A DNA stretch of 64,000 bases from Heracleum sosnowskyi (GCA_030848705.1 CM061245.1:76495564-76559563), one strand, 5' to 3'; positions 11,576 to 23,432 are shown, numbered from the stretch's first letter. A program made the numbers and translations. Notes: generated from the sequence alone by a model not told the origin.

Positions 11576-12811
11576 GCCTCTCTTTGATTTAGAGCTGCTA
11601 GGGTTTTTTAAGAAAAATGTTTTTTTCAATTAACCCTAAAACAATACATCATAATGTATTTATATGGAAAGAATTCTGGGCCTATACCTAATCTGATTGG
11701 GCTTCCAAAACCCAATCTGATTATTAGTAGTATTATTTATTATATTCGAATTATTAGATAATTAATCAAGTCCTACTTAATTAATCCAATAATTCAATAA
11801 TAATAATAATTCAATTAAATTTGAAATTTAATTAATGCTCCGTTTAAAACGTTCTTTATGTGTAACCCTTTAGGTTATTATTACGTTGGCAATAATTTTA
11901 ATATCTCATAATAAAATTATAAACAATGAGCGGCATCTAGTAATACATCATTGCTACCCAAGTAATAATAATAATTGGTGATCCAATTAAACCTTTAATG
12001 AATAATGTTCCATGTAATATAATCTTTTTAACCTTATATTATAGATTAAACTCGAGGCATGGTTTATGTCATCATCTTCAACATTTAATCCCGGTTTACT
12101 TGATCGATGAGTAGACTATTAAACAAATCACAATTTGAGCATGGCCATGCATTTCATAGTCTCACTCAATCAAGAGGCCAATAATATCACTCCTAAAATA
12201 GGAGGGTTAAATCTTATATCTATCATTCATATTTCTCATATGATTCATAATATACCCAATGTCCACCTTTATCATTACCCGGTCAAAGGTAACTTTGAGT
12301 AGAATCAAAGTATATTAATTATCATATAGAAATATAATGATTTCAAGTCTAAGGATCATTACACCATTATCATTGTGAGAATTGCTTATGACACTTGATA
12401 ACATTTACCATGAAGAATTCACACGGTGGGTCTATCCAGTGCCATGTTCTGCTAACATGCACTTATGTCTTTGACTTTAGTATCACCATACTTATGACGA
12501 ATGAGATGTGGTCATCAGTCAACAAACATACTAGTCTTAATGCATTATTATTGTCCTCAAATAATAATACTCGACTAGGGATCTTTTAGGATTATAAACA
12601 CTACTCATATAATCTCATTTCTAACTCACATACTTAGAGATATAGAATTCATGCTTATATTCCAAGGACATTTATTATTCTAATATTTATATCGCAGTTA
12701 ATAAAGACATAATAAATAATTGAAAGAAAATCCATAGAACATATTTATTAATAATCAAAATGTCTTCCCTAAGAACATTATAATATTGTCTCTAGGGCAC
12801 AAGCACTAACA
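11236..12811 (-). repeat. Right (5') LTR of the pol-less copia element
   Basis: 1576 bp, TGAAAGGGTTTCGGGC...GCACTAACA. It differs from the left LTR by a few substitutions and by the (CT)n length (11511-11574). It is followed by the CTAGG target duplication at 12812-12816 and by uninterrupted Sirevirus third-ORF DNA. Confidence 0.85.
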
Positions 12812-12816
12812 CTAGG

Positions 12817-14280
12817 CTCCTTGCAGTTGGAGAAAATCCCTTTGAGCTCTTGAAGCTTGGGAAATTTTTGACCAATGTGGGATATCCTTCATTCAGAATT
12901 CTCTACAAGGGCCATGTCCTTTCTACTCTACCCTTGTAGACACACACCAATCTTTCTGGCAGATTCTTGTGCTTGTCAATGCCCCTTACTTCAATAATTT
13001 CATCCAGGAAGAGATCCAGTGTTGTAAACTCTTGTATGTCAGAAATGTAGATAAAATCAGCTTTATCTTCTATTGGCTTGGCAACTTAAGGTACAATTTG
13101 AAGTTTGATTGGCCCATTTGGAGTTTTCTTCTTTGGTTCCCTTGCTCTTTTCTTTCTTTCAGCTTCTAAGATAATTTTTGGGAATACCAAATTATCAGAC
13201 TCCATGGGCTCTACTAGGGTGCTTGAGGGTTTGATGATATCATCAATTCTGAAGGTCCTTCTTTTTGGTTTCTCAAGCTCTTCTTGCTTTTCTGGAGAGA
13301 CAGGCCTTTTGGATTTGAATTTTATCCTCCTAGCAATAAGATTTGTCTTAGGCACTGTCTTCCCTTTGTTTGATTTTCTTTTAGTAGGGGCCCCTTCTTC
13401 TACAGCCTCACTACTATCTTCTTCCATTTCCCTAATCAATTCTTGGGTCAGTCTAGCCTGATTTTCAGGTGTAGACTCATATCCCTCGGGATTGGCTTCT
13501 CTTGCAAGTCTAGCTACCTCCTCCCTTTTAGCTTCCACAAACCTGGGATGACTGATTGTTATATGAATTGGTTTTCCATTCCCGATGATCATAGCCATCC
13601 CCTGTCTGAGTTCCACATCCTTGGTCTCCTTGTAGGCCTTGATGTCTTTTCCCAAGAGTTTCTTAGCATCTGGCTTGGGAAGTGGAAAATCCATTTGAAG
13701 TTCATTCTTGCCATACTTCTTGGTTGGAGAACCAAACCTACCACTCCATATGCCTTCACACTCCTTGTAGAGAGATGACTCAGCATCATAGAAACTTTTT
13801 GGGAGCTCAACCTCAGGAGTAAGAATTTTGAGAATTGTTGTAGTAGTGGTAGGCTCTGTAGTTGTGAAGGGAGTTGAAGTCACAGTTTTAAAGATTGATT
13901 CTTTGATCAACCTTTCTATGTTGAGAATTCTTTGCTCTATGGCTTCATTGGCTTTAGCCACCTCATTTTGCCTTGCAAGCACCTCCTCTTCACTTAGATC
14001 GGAGAAATCCAACTCTCCTGGTTTGATTGAGACTGGAGGGACCATAGTGAATTGGAATCCACTTGGATTAGCTACTACTCCTGGAATCTCCCCCTCAGCA
14101 TATGCTTTCACCACTTCCATCCTAGCTGGTTCAGAGACCACTAGTGTACTCTCCCCCTTTTTGTTATCATCAAGGGTTTGAGTAGCACCAGGGGCCTACA
14201 ACAATTGTTGGAATAACTTTGTGGGAAAAGTTGGCCGAGATGGTTGATACAAATTTATACAAGGAGGATGGTGGACCCTA
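12817..14280 (-). pseudogene. Main part of the third (env-like) ORF, Sirevirus-like element 2
   Basis: An open frame of about 365 codons on the minus strand runs from just below 14200 (after a TAG) to a stop at 13086. It is hydrophilic, Lys/Glu-rich and proline-containing. It has a helical segment around EEEVLARQNEVAKANEAIEQ, a Thr run (EPTTTTTIL), and a basic C-terminal region (KRKSNKGKTVPK, RRIKFKSKRP). I see no signal peptide or transmembrane helix. Its position between pol and the 3' LTR matches the extra ORF of Sireviruses. The reading continues, with stops, to 12817 and past the copia insertion at 6902. Beyond about 14280 the element is lost: gag, pol and the 5' LTR are missing. Function unknown. 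Confidence 0.6.
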
Positions 14281-14436
14281 TATAATAATTGTCACATCTA
14301 CCCAGAAATATAAATCAATATAAATTTAGTATTTTATACATTTAATAATTTAGTATTTTTTTATCAATATAAATTTCCTTTTATATATATATGGCAACGG
14401 TATCGGTCCAAGAAAATAAAAATTCAAACTATTAAC

Positions 14437-17117
14437 TCCTTATATATAATAAGCGTAAGAGAGATCTTATCCAAAACTTTGGTCGGTCCCTGTACTACCA
14501 AAAGTATACGATCCGTTGGATTATAAAACTATAAATATTCAAATAGATGAGGACCGTTAGATATAATATTAAAAATTGTATTTGATTAATAATAGGATAG
14601 TATTTAAATACTAAAAGGTGTATTTTGATAATTTAAACCAATTATAAATGGGTTTTCTATATTGAATAGAAATCTTTATGTAAAAATTCGTAATTATCTT
14701 TTCTCTTTAGTTTATGGATAGTTCCAGTTAGATAATAATTATTAAACCATCATTAAATTAAAGATAATTTTTTTAGCTTCGCGTGGGCTATAAAATCGTT
14801 AAAATCTGATTTTTAAAACACAAGATAAAGTCCAAATTAGTAAAGTGAGTATTTAAATTCTAATAATGATTATTATTTCATCATTATTTTAACGCCAATT
14901 TAATTACTTTTTTCTAACTATTTTAAATTTAGAAATCTATGTTCAAAAATTAAAATCAATCTAAAAAAAATTCAAATCAACAAATAATATAATAGTACGA
15001 GGATAAAATTTTATAAAATTGTGCATATTTTTTATCCTATTTTATTAAGTTTTAGATCATAACTAATCAAATATTATTTATTATTAAATAATAAATAATA
15101 AATTATACGCAAATGGTGATTTTGTTTTATAAGCACTCATAGAGACATAATTTCATTGTTAGCAGGACTATATTCATATTAAACAAAACCGTATTTTGAA
15201 ATTTTAAACTCAGTTACAGAAGAGGCCTAACTTTTTTAACCTATATATATTGTAAAATATTAATGTTAGGCCGAATACACAATATAATCAAGTATGTATG
15301 AGAATAACAATCAAGAACACAAGTTTGTAAATCAACAAACTGTAATTATATTAACAGCTTCTCTCTTTATGATGTTAATGAATCACAAAGAGCTACTAGG
15401 TTACAAGAATAATAATCAATTATCGCATCCCTTCTAGGGATAACCTATCTGTGTTTATATAGTACACAGTTACAATCAATCTCTAATTGATACTCCTACA
15501 AATTAGCTATACAATTTGTAATTAATTAGAATTGCTTCAGTCCTCTGTCCAGTCTCCTTAGCTGTATCAATATATTCTGCTTCTTTCCATTTTCAGAATA
15601 TATTGCTTCTAGAATCTTCATGATATGCACCGACAGCTAAATCGACTTTCACCCTGTCAGACTTTAACAAACTCTGACCGGCTTCCATGTAAACTCTGAT
15701 AAGTACTTCAGACTAAACTCTGAACAGTACCTGTTACTTAAACACTGATTAAACAAACATCAGTAATTATATCTAACAATTAAATTCGAAACTTTAAAAG
15801 TTTGTTAATCAATTAGTATAGTACTTTTCTGAAAAATCGTAATTTACAAAAAATATTATCAAATAACCTATGTCTGCAAGAAAAAAATGAAAAAAAAAAT
15901 TCTTATTTAAAAAAAAAAACCTGTAAATTTTAATATGTTGTTGGTAGATTTAAATCTTAGATCATTGTACATGATAATTTTACTGTTATATGTAACGTTT
16001 CTCAATAATTTAATTTGAAAGATCCAACGATTATGGATTGAGTGATCAAACAAAGTGATCAGACTTATATGAAAGATTTCATTATTTAGTCTTTAATATA
16101 ATAACATAGATATTTACGGTATATACTATTAAAAAAATGAATTTTATACAGAATTTTGATCGTCACTATGTACTACTTTAAAAGAAGAACTATTACAAAA
16201 AAAATTATATTTTAATTGATAATTTATTTTCTCAAAAGTTCAAAGTTCCCGCATCATTAACATATTACAAAAGAGAGTATATTATATTTTAGCAATAAAT
16301 ATTTAAAAAATTAAAAATTAAAAAAAATTATAAATATTAAGAAAAATTATTGATGTTATCCTGGTAGTTTGGTCATAAATACTGCCAAAACATTCTCAAC
16401 GGTTAGATCCAATACTTTTAAAAATAGATGATCAAGATTATATCCTATAAAAAGAAATTATTATCTAAAAATGATATAAGTTAAAAGATATTATATTAGG
16501 ATTGGATTTTCCAAAAAGTTAAAACATAAAAATAGTTGAAATTAAATAAGAAAACCCATTTAATACCAAAATAATAAAAATCGTTTAATATTAAATAAAT
16601 AGGTGAAAACTGTTAGATTTAACATTAAAACATGTATTTGGTTAATAAAGGTTATTCTAATAATCTAAACGACATATAAGTAGATTTCCTAAATCGAATC
16701 GAATTCTCAACATTAAATTTAGTCAATTTATTCTCTTTTTAGTTTTAGAATAGTTTTTAATTGAAAAAAAACTATTAAACCACGACTAAATTAAAGATTA
16801 TTTTGTGAATTTCATGTGGACCGTAAAATTGGCCAAATCTAACTTTTATAACTCAATATAAACAAATATTAAATTGAGCGTGTAACATATAATTAATATC
16901 AAATTTTTAACTATAATTTTTTTTGGCTAAATCTTTTTTAACAATAATTTAATCATGTAAACTAATAACTTTTAAATATTAAAATATTCATAAATAAATA
17001 TAATTATAAATATTAAAAAAACAATCGTGTGTTGCATGGGTAATAAAAATATAATTATAAACAGAATAATTATAAATAAAATTTAAGTAACCGTGCATCG
17101 CACGGGCTATAAGCTAG
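14437..17117 (+). mobile_element. Helitron family B, full-length non-autonomous copy carrying a solo LTR
   Basis: Starts TCCTTATATATAATAAGCG. Ends with hairpin CCGTGCATCGCACGG (17091-17105), then GCTATAAGCTAG and T, the diagnostic Helitron 3' end. There is no Rep-helicase ORF. Sequence between about 16090 and 17117 matches 30900-31908 closely. A 515-bp solo LTR (15264-15778) sits inside; removing it gives about 2.17 kb. The interior is AT-rich with no coding potential. Confidence 0.75.
15264..15778 (-). repeat. Solo Sirevirus-type LTR with ATTAA target duplication
   Basis: TGTTAGGCCGAATACACAAT...ATATCTAACA, the same family as the LTR at 55644-56136 and the one starting at 63921. It is flanked on both sides by ATTAA (15259-15263 and 15779-15783). 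The related Helitron copy near 30590 has a single, empty ATTAAATTCG site. A solo LTR arises when two LTRs recombine and delete the interior. Confidence 0.9.
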
Positions 17118-17252
17118 TATAAACAAAATGAATATGTAAATACTTTTTAATATTACAAATTTTATAGAATATATTTTATTTGATAATTTAAATAATTTTA
17201 TAGATATTTATTTCACAATTTTTATTCTAATATTCTTTTTTTTCACAAATCA

Positions 17253-18359
17253 TCAATATACTTATATAAAGTAGAAGACGGGGGCGTTGAGGTGGCGCCT
17301 CTAGAATCGCTCCGTTCTATTTTTCTAATTTTCTCAATTTTTCACAATTTTTAATTTTAATAATTACAACTTCCTTTATTATTTTCGATTTTGTAGGAAG
17401 AAAATTGAAAATTACACTTTTATTATTTTCAAACTTGATAGAACTTTCTTTTATTATTTTCAAACTTGATAGAACTTTCTTTGATTTAGAAAATTACAAC
17501 TTCCTTATTATTTTCGAATTTGTAGGACTTGATAGAACTTTCTTTGATTTAGAAAATTACAACTTTCTTATTATTTTCGAATTTGTAGGCTTGATAGAAC
17601 TTTCTTTTATTATTTTCAAATTTGATAGAACTTTCTTTGAATTAGAAAATTACAACCTCCTTATTATTTTCGAATTTGTAGGACTTGATTTAGAAAATTA
17701 CAACTTCTTTATTATTTTCGAATTTGTAGGATTTGATAGAACTTTCTTTAATTTAGAAAATTACAACTTTCTTATTATTTTCGAATTTGTAGGTTTGATA
17801 GAACTTTCTTTTATTATTTTCAAACTTGATAGAACTTTCTTTAATTTAGAAAATTACAACTTCCTTATTATTTTCGAATTTGTAGGCTCTTATGTTAATA
17901 ATTACAATTTTCTTTTTTATTATTTTCAATCTTAATAGAACCTTCTTTTATTATTTTCAAACTTGATAGAACTTTCTTTGATGAAATATGTTTAACGAGA
18001 GAGCGATTCATTATGAGGAGCATATTATATTCTAGAATTTAATATTTATGTATTATGTATTTTTAAACAGAAGTAGCAATATAAAGTTTTAGAAAAATAA
18101 AGTGATTAATATACTAATATTTGATATAATATTAAAATAATAAAATATATTAAACAATTGCCCTTTTCTATAATTATTCAAAATTTCGATAATGAACAAC
18201 ACTAAACGGATAATTTAAAAGAAATCTTAATTCCATGTTTTAAATATAATTTTGTTTAAAAATATAATTTTGTTTAAAAACATATTTTTTAGAATAGTTT
18301 TTAGAAAAATTCGGAGAAATTATTATAAAGCCGCTGCGAAGCGCGGCTTAGTAAACTAG
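17253..18359 (+). mobile_element. Helitron family C, non-autonomous, with internal minisatellite
   Basis: Begins TCAATATACTTATATAAAG after an A. Ends with hairpin GCCGCTGCGAAGCGCGGC, then TTAGTAAACTAG and T (CTAG at 18356-18359). This is the A|TC...CTAG|T arrangement of Helitrons. The interior at 17405-17990 is a minisatellite. Copies of one sequence flank it (17158-17250 and 18378-18470), so it probably landed in or beside a relative. Confidence 0.65.
17405..17990. repeat. 63-bp minisatellite in Helitron C
   Basis: Repeats of 'gatagaactttctttgattt' plus 'agaaaattacaactt', 'ccttattattttcg' and 'aatttgtag', with a full unit of 63 bp and truncated units mixed in. Because 63 is divisible by 3, one plus-strand frame stays open for 176 codons and reads as repeats of LDRTFFDLENYNFLIIFEFVG. 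I regard this as an accidental ORF of a repeat, not a gene. Confidence 0.85.
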
Positions 18360-18510
18360 TATATTCTAATGCCGCTGATTTTATAGAATATATTTTATTT
18401 GATAATTTAAATAGTTTTGTAGATATTAATTTCACAATTTTTATTCTAATATTCTTTTTGTTAACAAATATATTATAATGCCGCTGCGAAACTGTGGCTT
18501 AGTAACCTAG
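18360..18510 (+). mobile_element. Second Helitron family C 3' end
   Basis: ATGCCGCTGCGAAACTGTGGCTTAGTAACCTAG, then T, at 18479-18511, is a slightly decayed copy of the family C 3' hairpin and CTAG. It is preceded by sequence (18378-18470) also found at 17158-17250. Confidence 0.55.
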
Positions 18511-18980
18511 TTATTATTCTAAATTAATCTATACTCTTTATTAATAAGCAAAACAATGTGAAAATGGCGCGCGGTACTAAAGTACCAAATTTGGTACACA
18601 AAGTACCAAATTTGGTTATCACTTAACCCGGGTTCGATTCCTCGCAACTACATAATTATACATAATTTATTTACTTTAAATTATTTAGCTTCATCCAGGG
18701 TTCAAATCCTTACAACTACATAATTATACAAGATTTATTTATTTACTTTAAATTCAATAGTTTCATACAAGATTTATTTATTTACTTTAATTTTTTTAGT
18801 TTTATGCACAGTTCGATTGTCTATAACTACATAATTAAATAGTTATTTATTTATTATATATTTTTATCATTCAATTCTCGAGAAATACATTTTTAAATAA
18901 TACTTATTAATAATTTATTAATACTAATATTTTAATGTCGACTTATACTTGGCCCGTGCTTGGCACGGGTTATAAGCTAG
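18511..18980 (+). mobile_element. Helitron 3' end, family E, with repeated tRNA B-box-like motifs
   Basis: Ends with hairpin CCCGTGCTTGGCACGGG (18953-18969), TTATAAGCTAG and T. The body holds three related segments of about 80 bp, each with a T-arm-like phrase (GGTTCGATTCC near 18633, GGTTCAAATCC near 18700, AGTTCGATTGT near 18809) followed by 'acaactacataatta'. The true 5' end is not clear. Confidence 0.55.
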
Positions 18981-19586
18981 TAATTATTAAATGAAGAAAT
19001 TTGGATTATGCCAAAATGTGGCATAACAGTTTTATTAATTTTATTTTGTAATAAAATATGCTCATTTAACAATGATATATTTTTATACGGTGCTAAAAAT
19101 TATCCAGGTATCGCACGTGGCTGAATTTCAACTACCTTTATAAGTTTTGGAGTTTTTAGTTTCAATAAAAAAAGGTTTTGGAGTTTTTCGAAAGAATGGC
19201 TAGAAGATGATAAAGGACAATTGAAATATAATTAAGGAAGGAAAAATTAACAACTTTTGCAAATTCTAATTATGCATGATCTTGAGGAAAAATAGCTATG
19301 ATATAGAAATATTAAATTCCTTAAATATATTGTTAGATTTATGAATATTATCCTATTATAGAAGGTAATATTATCCTAGAACTAGGGAAACTTGTGACTT
19401 TTTCAAAGTTTAAACAAAGCAATCCGAGATTTGTTTCACTCCATCACTTTTGTGTGTGATTCTGTCCAATGGAGTTCTTGGCTCTTAAGAACTTAACATT
19501 TCTAGCATTACAAATACAGGTTCTTGGCTCTTAAGTATTTTCTCACTTGTCCAATATTATTGCATGCAGAACAAATCTCTGAAAGG
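18981..19586. other. Upstream region of the first BBE-like gene
   Basis: No gene seen. The phrase 'gttcttggctcttaag' occurs twice (about 19474 and 19519). 'ttattgcatgcag' at about 19558-19570 looks like a splice acceptor, so a short 5'-leader intron is possible. No convincing TATA box is placed close to the ATG. Confidence 0.35.
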
Positions 19587-21197
19587 ATGAAACCAGAGGA
19601 TTTACATTCATTATTGTTTCTTGGCTCTCTGCTTCTTTTTGCACTCAGTTGTGTCGCCTCACCTGCACCACCAGACCCAAACGCCTTCATCCAATGCCTA
19701 GTGAAAAACAAAGTATCCGATGCAGACACCAAAGCCATTGTTATTAGTCCCCAAAATCCCACCTTCACCTCTGTTTTATATTCTCTTGCGAAGAATCTCC
19801 GGTTTCAAACACCCCAAACTCCCAAGCCTGTTGTTATTGTGACACCTAAAATTGAATCGCATGTTCCAAGCACAATAGCCTGTGCCAAGGAAATGAATAT
19901 TCAACTAAAAACTCGTAGTGGTGGCCACGATTATGATGGAAGGTCGTATACGTCTAACGAGACCTTCTTGCTTCTTGACATGTTTAACATGAAAAGAATT
20001 GATGTTTTTCCGGAAAATGAAACTGCTGTGGTTCAAGCTGGAGCCACATTAGGTGAACTTTATTACAATATTTGGAACAAGAGTAAAATCCATGCATTTC
20101 CTGCTGGTGTTTGCCCAACTGTAGGAGCTGGTGGACACATAAGTTGCGGTGGATATGGAACGTTAATACGAAAATATGGACTAACAGTCGATAATGTGAT
20201 TGATGCAAGAATTGTTAATGTGAGAGGTGAAATTTTGGATAGGAAAGGAATGGGGGAGGATCTTTTTTGGGCTATTAGAGGCGGTGGTGGTGGAAGTTTT
20301 GGTGTAATATTGTCCTACACTATACATTTAGTCAAAGTGCCTGATGCTGTGACAACTTTTAAGATAATGAAGACATTGGAGGAAAATGGAACTGATATCG
20401 TTTCTCAGTATCAACTTTCAGTAAGCAAAATGGATCCAGATTTATTTATTCGGTTGCTTTTGCAACCAGGTACTAAAACTGTTAGAGTAACATTACTTGG
20501 TGAGTTTCTTGGTGATTGTAATAGGCTTGTTGGAGTCATGAATAAAGAAATTCCTCAAGTGGGATTCAAGAATACAGATTGCATGCAATCAACATGGATC
20601 CAATCTAAGCTCTGGTGGGCAAATTTTGATAATAAAACTGCCCCTGAAGCATTGCTTGTACGGAATTCATCGGTGACTCATGGGAAGAGGAAGTCAGATT
20701 ATGTTCAAACTCCGATACCTAAAGATGGGTTGGAAGCAATTTGGAAAAAGATGATTGAATTGGGAACTGTTGGATTTGTTTTCAATTCATATGGAGGAAA
20801 AATGGATGAATTTGCAGGCACTGCTACGCCAATGCCTCACCGAGCAGGAAACCTTTACAAAATTCAGTATTCAACTAGTTGGAGTGAAACTGGGCCTGCC
20901 GCAGAAAACAAGTATATGAGTGACATTAGAAGTTTACATGAATTTATGACACCTTATGTCTCCAAGAGTCCAAGAGGTGCATTTCTTTGCTATCGAGATT
21001 TAGACATTGGTACCACAGATAACGGTCCTCGGAGTTTTGATCAGGGTAAAAACTACGGGATGCAGTATTTCGGGCCTAATTTCGATAGACTTGTTAAAAT
21101 AAAAACTGCAGTTGATCCTGAGAACTTTTTCAGAAACGAGCAAAGCATCCCGGTTCAGCAACCTCGAAGGGGTCTTTCCTCCTTTATAGAGTTATAA
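19587..21197 (+). CDS. BBE-like FAD-linked oxidase, secreted (gene 1)
   Basis: A 536-residue intronless protein of the plant berberine-bridge-enzyme-like family (FAD_binding_4 plus C-terminal BBE domain). Members oxidise alkaloid, monolignol or sugar substrates with O2 in vacuole or cell wall. I start at M of MKPEDLHSLLFLGSLLLFAL, because this gives a signal peptide (about residues 1-25); an in-frame ATG 63 bases upstream would bury it. Both FAD-anchoring residues are present: His114 in RSGGHDYDG and Cys176 in AGVCPTVGAGGH. The ends DPENFFRNEQSIP and several N-x-S/T sites are typical. K425 and Q427 in LYKIQY and Y469 in CYRDLD match the pattern I recall for monolignol-oxidase-like members, not the catalytic Glu of alkaloid BBE. 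The substrate is inferred. Length and ends are normal; no lesion is seen. Confidence 0.9.
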   Translation: MKPEDLHSLLFLGSLLLFALSCVASPAPPDPNAFIQCLVKNKVSDADTKAIVISPQNPTFTSVLYSLAKNLRFQTPQTPKPVVIVTPKIESHVPSTIACAKEMNIQLKTRSGGHDYDGRSYTSNETFLLLDMFNMKRIDVFPENETAVVQAGATLGELYYNIWNKSKIHAFPAGVCPTVGAGGHISCGGYGTLIRKYGLTVDNVIDARIVNVRGEILDRKGMGEDLFWAIRGGGGGSFGVILSYTIHLVKVPDAVTTFKIMKTLEENGTDIVSQYQLSVSKMDPDLFIRLLLQPGTKTVRVTLLGEFLGDCNRLVGVMNKEIPQVGFKNTDCMQSTWIQSKLWWANFDNKTAPEALLVRNSSVTHGKRKSDYVQTPIPKDGLEAIWKKMIELGTVGFVFNSYGGKMDEFAGTATPMPHRAGNLYKIQYSTSWSETGPAAENKYMSDIRSLHEFMTPYVSKSPRGAFLCYRDLDIGTTDNGPRSFDQGKNYGMQYFGPNFDRLVKIKTAVDPENFFRNEQSIPVQQPRRGLSSFIEL

Positions 21198-23372
21198 AGA
21201 TGTCGTATGACAGTGTTATATTTATCATCCATTACTCCTTTATAGACTTGTTTATGTTAAGTGCTGAGGAAATGAGCTAGATAGCTCCTTTCTACATGCC
21301 AGAACAAGATTTGTTATCTTAACCTGTTTAAGCACACGCTACAGATATTGAACTGGGACGGAAAGATACATTTAGGAAAATCAAATTTAACACGTGTTTA
21401 GTAAGTCATGCCAAGATGAAGCACGAAATTATGCCTTTTAACCTGTTTATTCCAATGATGCAAAGCGTATTTTTCTCAATGAAATCGATTGCTCGTCTGA
21501 AAATAAGGACCCATGAAGAATTATGTCCAGACAATCAAGAAATTAGTTTGTTTGACAATTGTGTGATGAAAAAAATAAGAGTGATTAAATTCTGGAACAT
21601 CCCATGTGATAAGTGTTAAACTAGTCAAAATTCACCCGTAAAAATCACTCGTAACAGGAAAAAAAGAAGCAAAGGCATTTGCAGTCGTCCAAGTTGGCCG
21701 TCGACTTCCAATTTCCACATAATTGTAGACTTTCAAGAAAATATTGCACCAGGAGCCAGACCTAATTTTCTACCAATAAACTTAGTGCAAAGACACCTTT
21801 GTTATAGTCAAAATTTAAGAATATTTAAACACATACTATTCTACTAGCAGTCGGTTCAAATCATATAACTGAGAAGAAGCTCAAATTGTTCTACTAGTAA
21901 TATGATTTTATCGGTACAAATGATATAATCGAGAAGAAGCTCAAACTGTTCTACTAGTACTATGATTTTATCGGTTCAAATCATATAACCGAGAAGAAGC
22001 TCAAACTATTTTACTAGTAGTATGATTTTATCGGTTCAAATCATATAACTGAGAAGAAGCTCAAAGCCAACAATAATATCAAACTAAAAAATCAATTACA
22101 ATGCAAAAACAAGTTGTAAATATATTACGGCAAAAGATATTGAAGCTTCGAGTCTCGTTAAAAATAGATGTATAAGAAAATATTACCTTTTGTCCATATA
22201 GAAATGCTACAATTTTTAGTTATCGAGTTGTACTTATCGGGGAGTAATTGTTGCTTTTCACTAAAACTGCATCTTTTTTTTTTCTTGATTTAAAAAGTAG
22301 AGAGGGTTGAAGTTAAGCTTAAATTACTTGCGAGACTGTGCAGGTCAAAAGGTATGTGAAAAATATCTTCTTTACTTTCTAATTGATTTGTTTCACTAAA
22401 ATAGCATCATGTATCTTTTCCACAGCAGCAATGTTTTGCTTGCTTTAGAAATTTTAGTGGTGTTTTTCCCATGGTAGTGATGATGACTATTACCTATATC
22501 TATAGATAATTAGTGATTCAAAACATATACCGAGAAAATTCATCATAGCACTAAATAACATTAACACGTTAACACACCCAACTTATTTTTAATAAAGTAC
22601 AAACTTTCGATATTTCGTAAAGAGAGCACGAAAGATGCTACAAAATGAATGAAGTGTTGAATCACATCAATACAGACTTTACTCCAGTGCCCAAGTGAGG
22701 TGAAGTGAGGGAAGACTCCGACTATCAAATTCACCAAATCATAAGAGAAGGTTTACTACCCAAATCATAAGAATTCTCATTTTTTCGTTAGTTTAACACA
22801 CTCACGTACCCGCCTAGACCATAGCCGCCCATACCAACCAACCATGTTAAGTATAGTATACGTCAATTTGGAATATCGCTAAAATCTAAAATGGATAGCC
22901 AGATCAATAGATAGATATCACAAACATTATTTAAAGTTAATGGCCTCTTATTTTCCAATTTAGCGGGAACAGGGATATATAAGCTCCTCTGTCATATGTT
23001 TATTGTTAATATCTTAACCCTGTTTTAATAGTAGTATCGTGGATTGAAGGTGAAATGTACCGAGTATGTTTAGTTTGATTCGTTTCAAATTTTAAAACTA
23101 TTGACAAGATAGGTCGAGTATGTTTGGTTAATTTGGTTTTATAATATTCTAAAGACTAAAATGTGCATCAACTGAAACAGTTAGTAACTTTAACATGGCT
23201 GAATAAATTAACATGTGGAAATTTATCACTTTTGATCTTGATTTCAACAAACCAAACTGTTGCAGATTGGCGCGGTGGTCAAATGTAACAGACATACTTG
23301 TCCACATTATTGTCAAAGTAAACATTACGTTTGCATCATCTCACATTCTGTCATTCTTAAGACATACAGTGT
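21198..23372. other. Intergenic region between the two BBE-like genes
   Basis: No credible gene. Small ORFs such as 21416-21619 lack family features. It contains the 60-bp minisatellite at 21840-22064. A G+C-poor stretch without recognisable transposon ends leads to the promoter of the second gene. Confidence 0.5.
21840..22064. repeat. 60-bp tandem repeat, about four units
   Basis: Units contain 'ctactagtagtatgatttt', 'atcggttcaaatcatataac' and 'cgagaagaagctcaaact'. The first unit lacks part of the middle. Units differ by a few bases, so it is not very recent. Confidence 0.85.
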
Positions 23373-23373
23373 C

Positions 23374-23381
23374 TATAAATA
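23374..23381 (+). promoter_or_regulatory. TATA box of the second BBE-like gene
   Basis: TATAAATA, 52 bases before the ATG at 23433, in 'gtctataaatagggag'. The spacing predicts a short leader of roughly 25 bases. Confidence 0.6.
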
Positions 23382-23432
23382 GGGAGTATGTTTTCATTGC
23401 CTAGGAGCACAAGACAGAGACACAAGTAAGAA

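Noticed and set aside
13105..14181. Plus-strand ORFs opposite the third ORF of Sirevirus-like element 2
   Set aside because: Shadow frames of the 350-codon minus-strand ORF; hydrophobic only because they are the complement of charged codons.
17405..17935. 176-codon open frame of repeated LDRTFFDLENYNF
   Set aside because: It is the translation of a 63-bp minisatellite in a Helitron; no domain, no promoter, and the unit length alone keeps it open.
18627..18650. Possible tRNA gene
   Set aside because: Only a T-arm-like B box is present; no acceptor stem, D-arm or anticodon arm could be formed around it.
21416..21619. 67-codon ORF downstream of BBE-like gene 1
   Set aside because: Short, no conserved features, in AT-rich flank.
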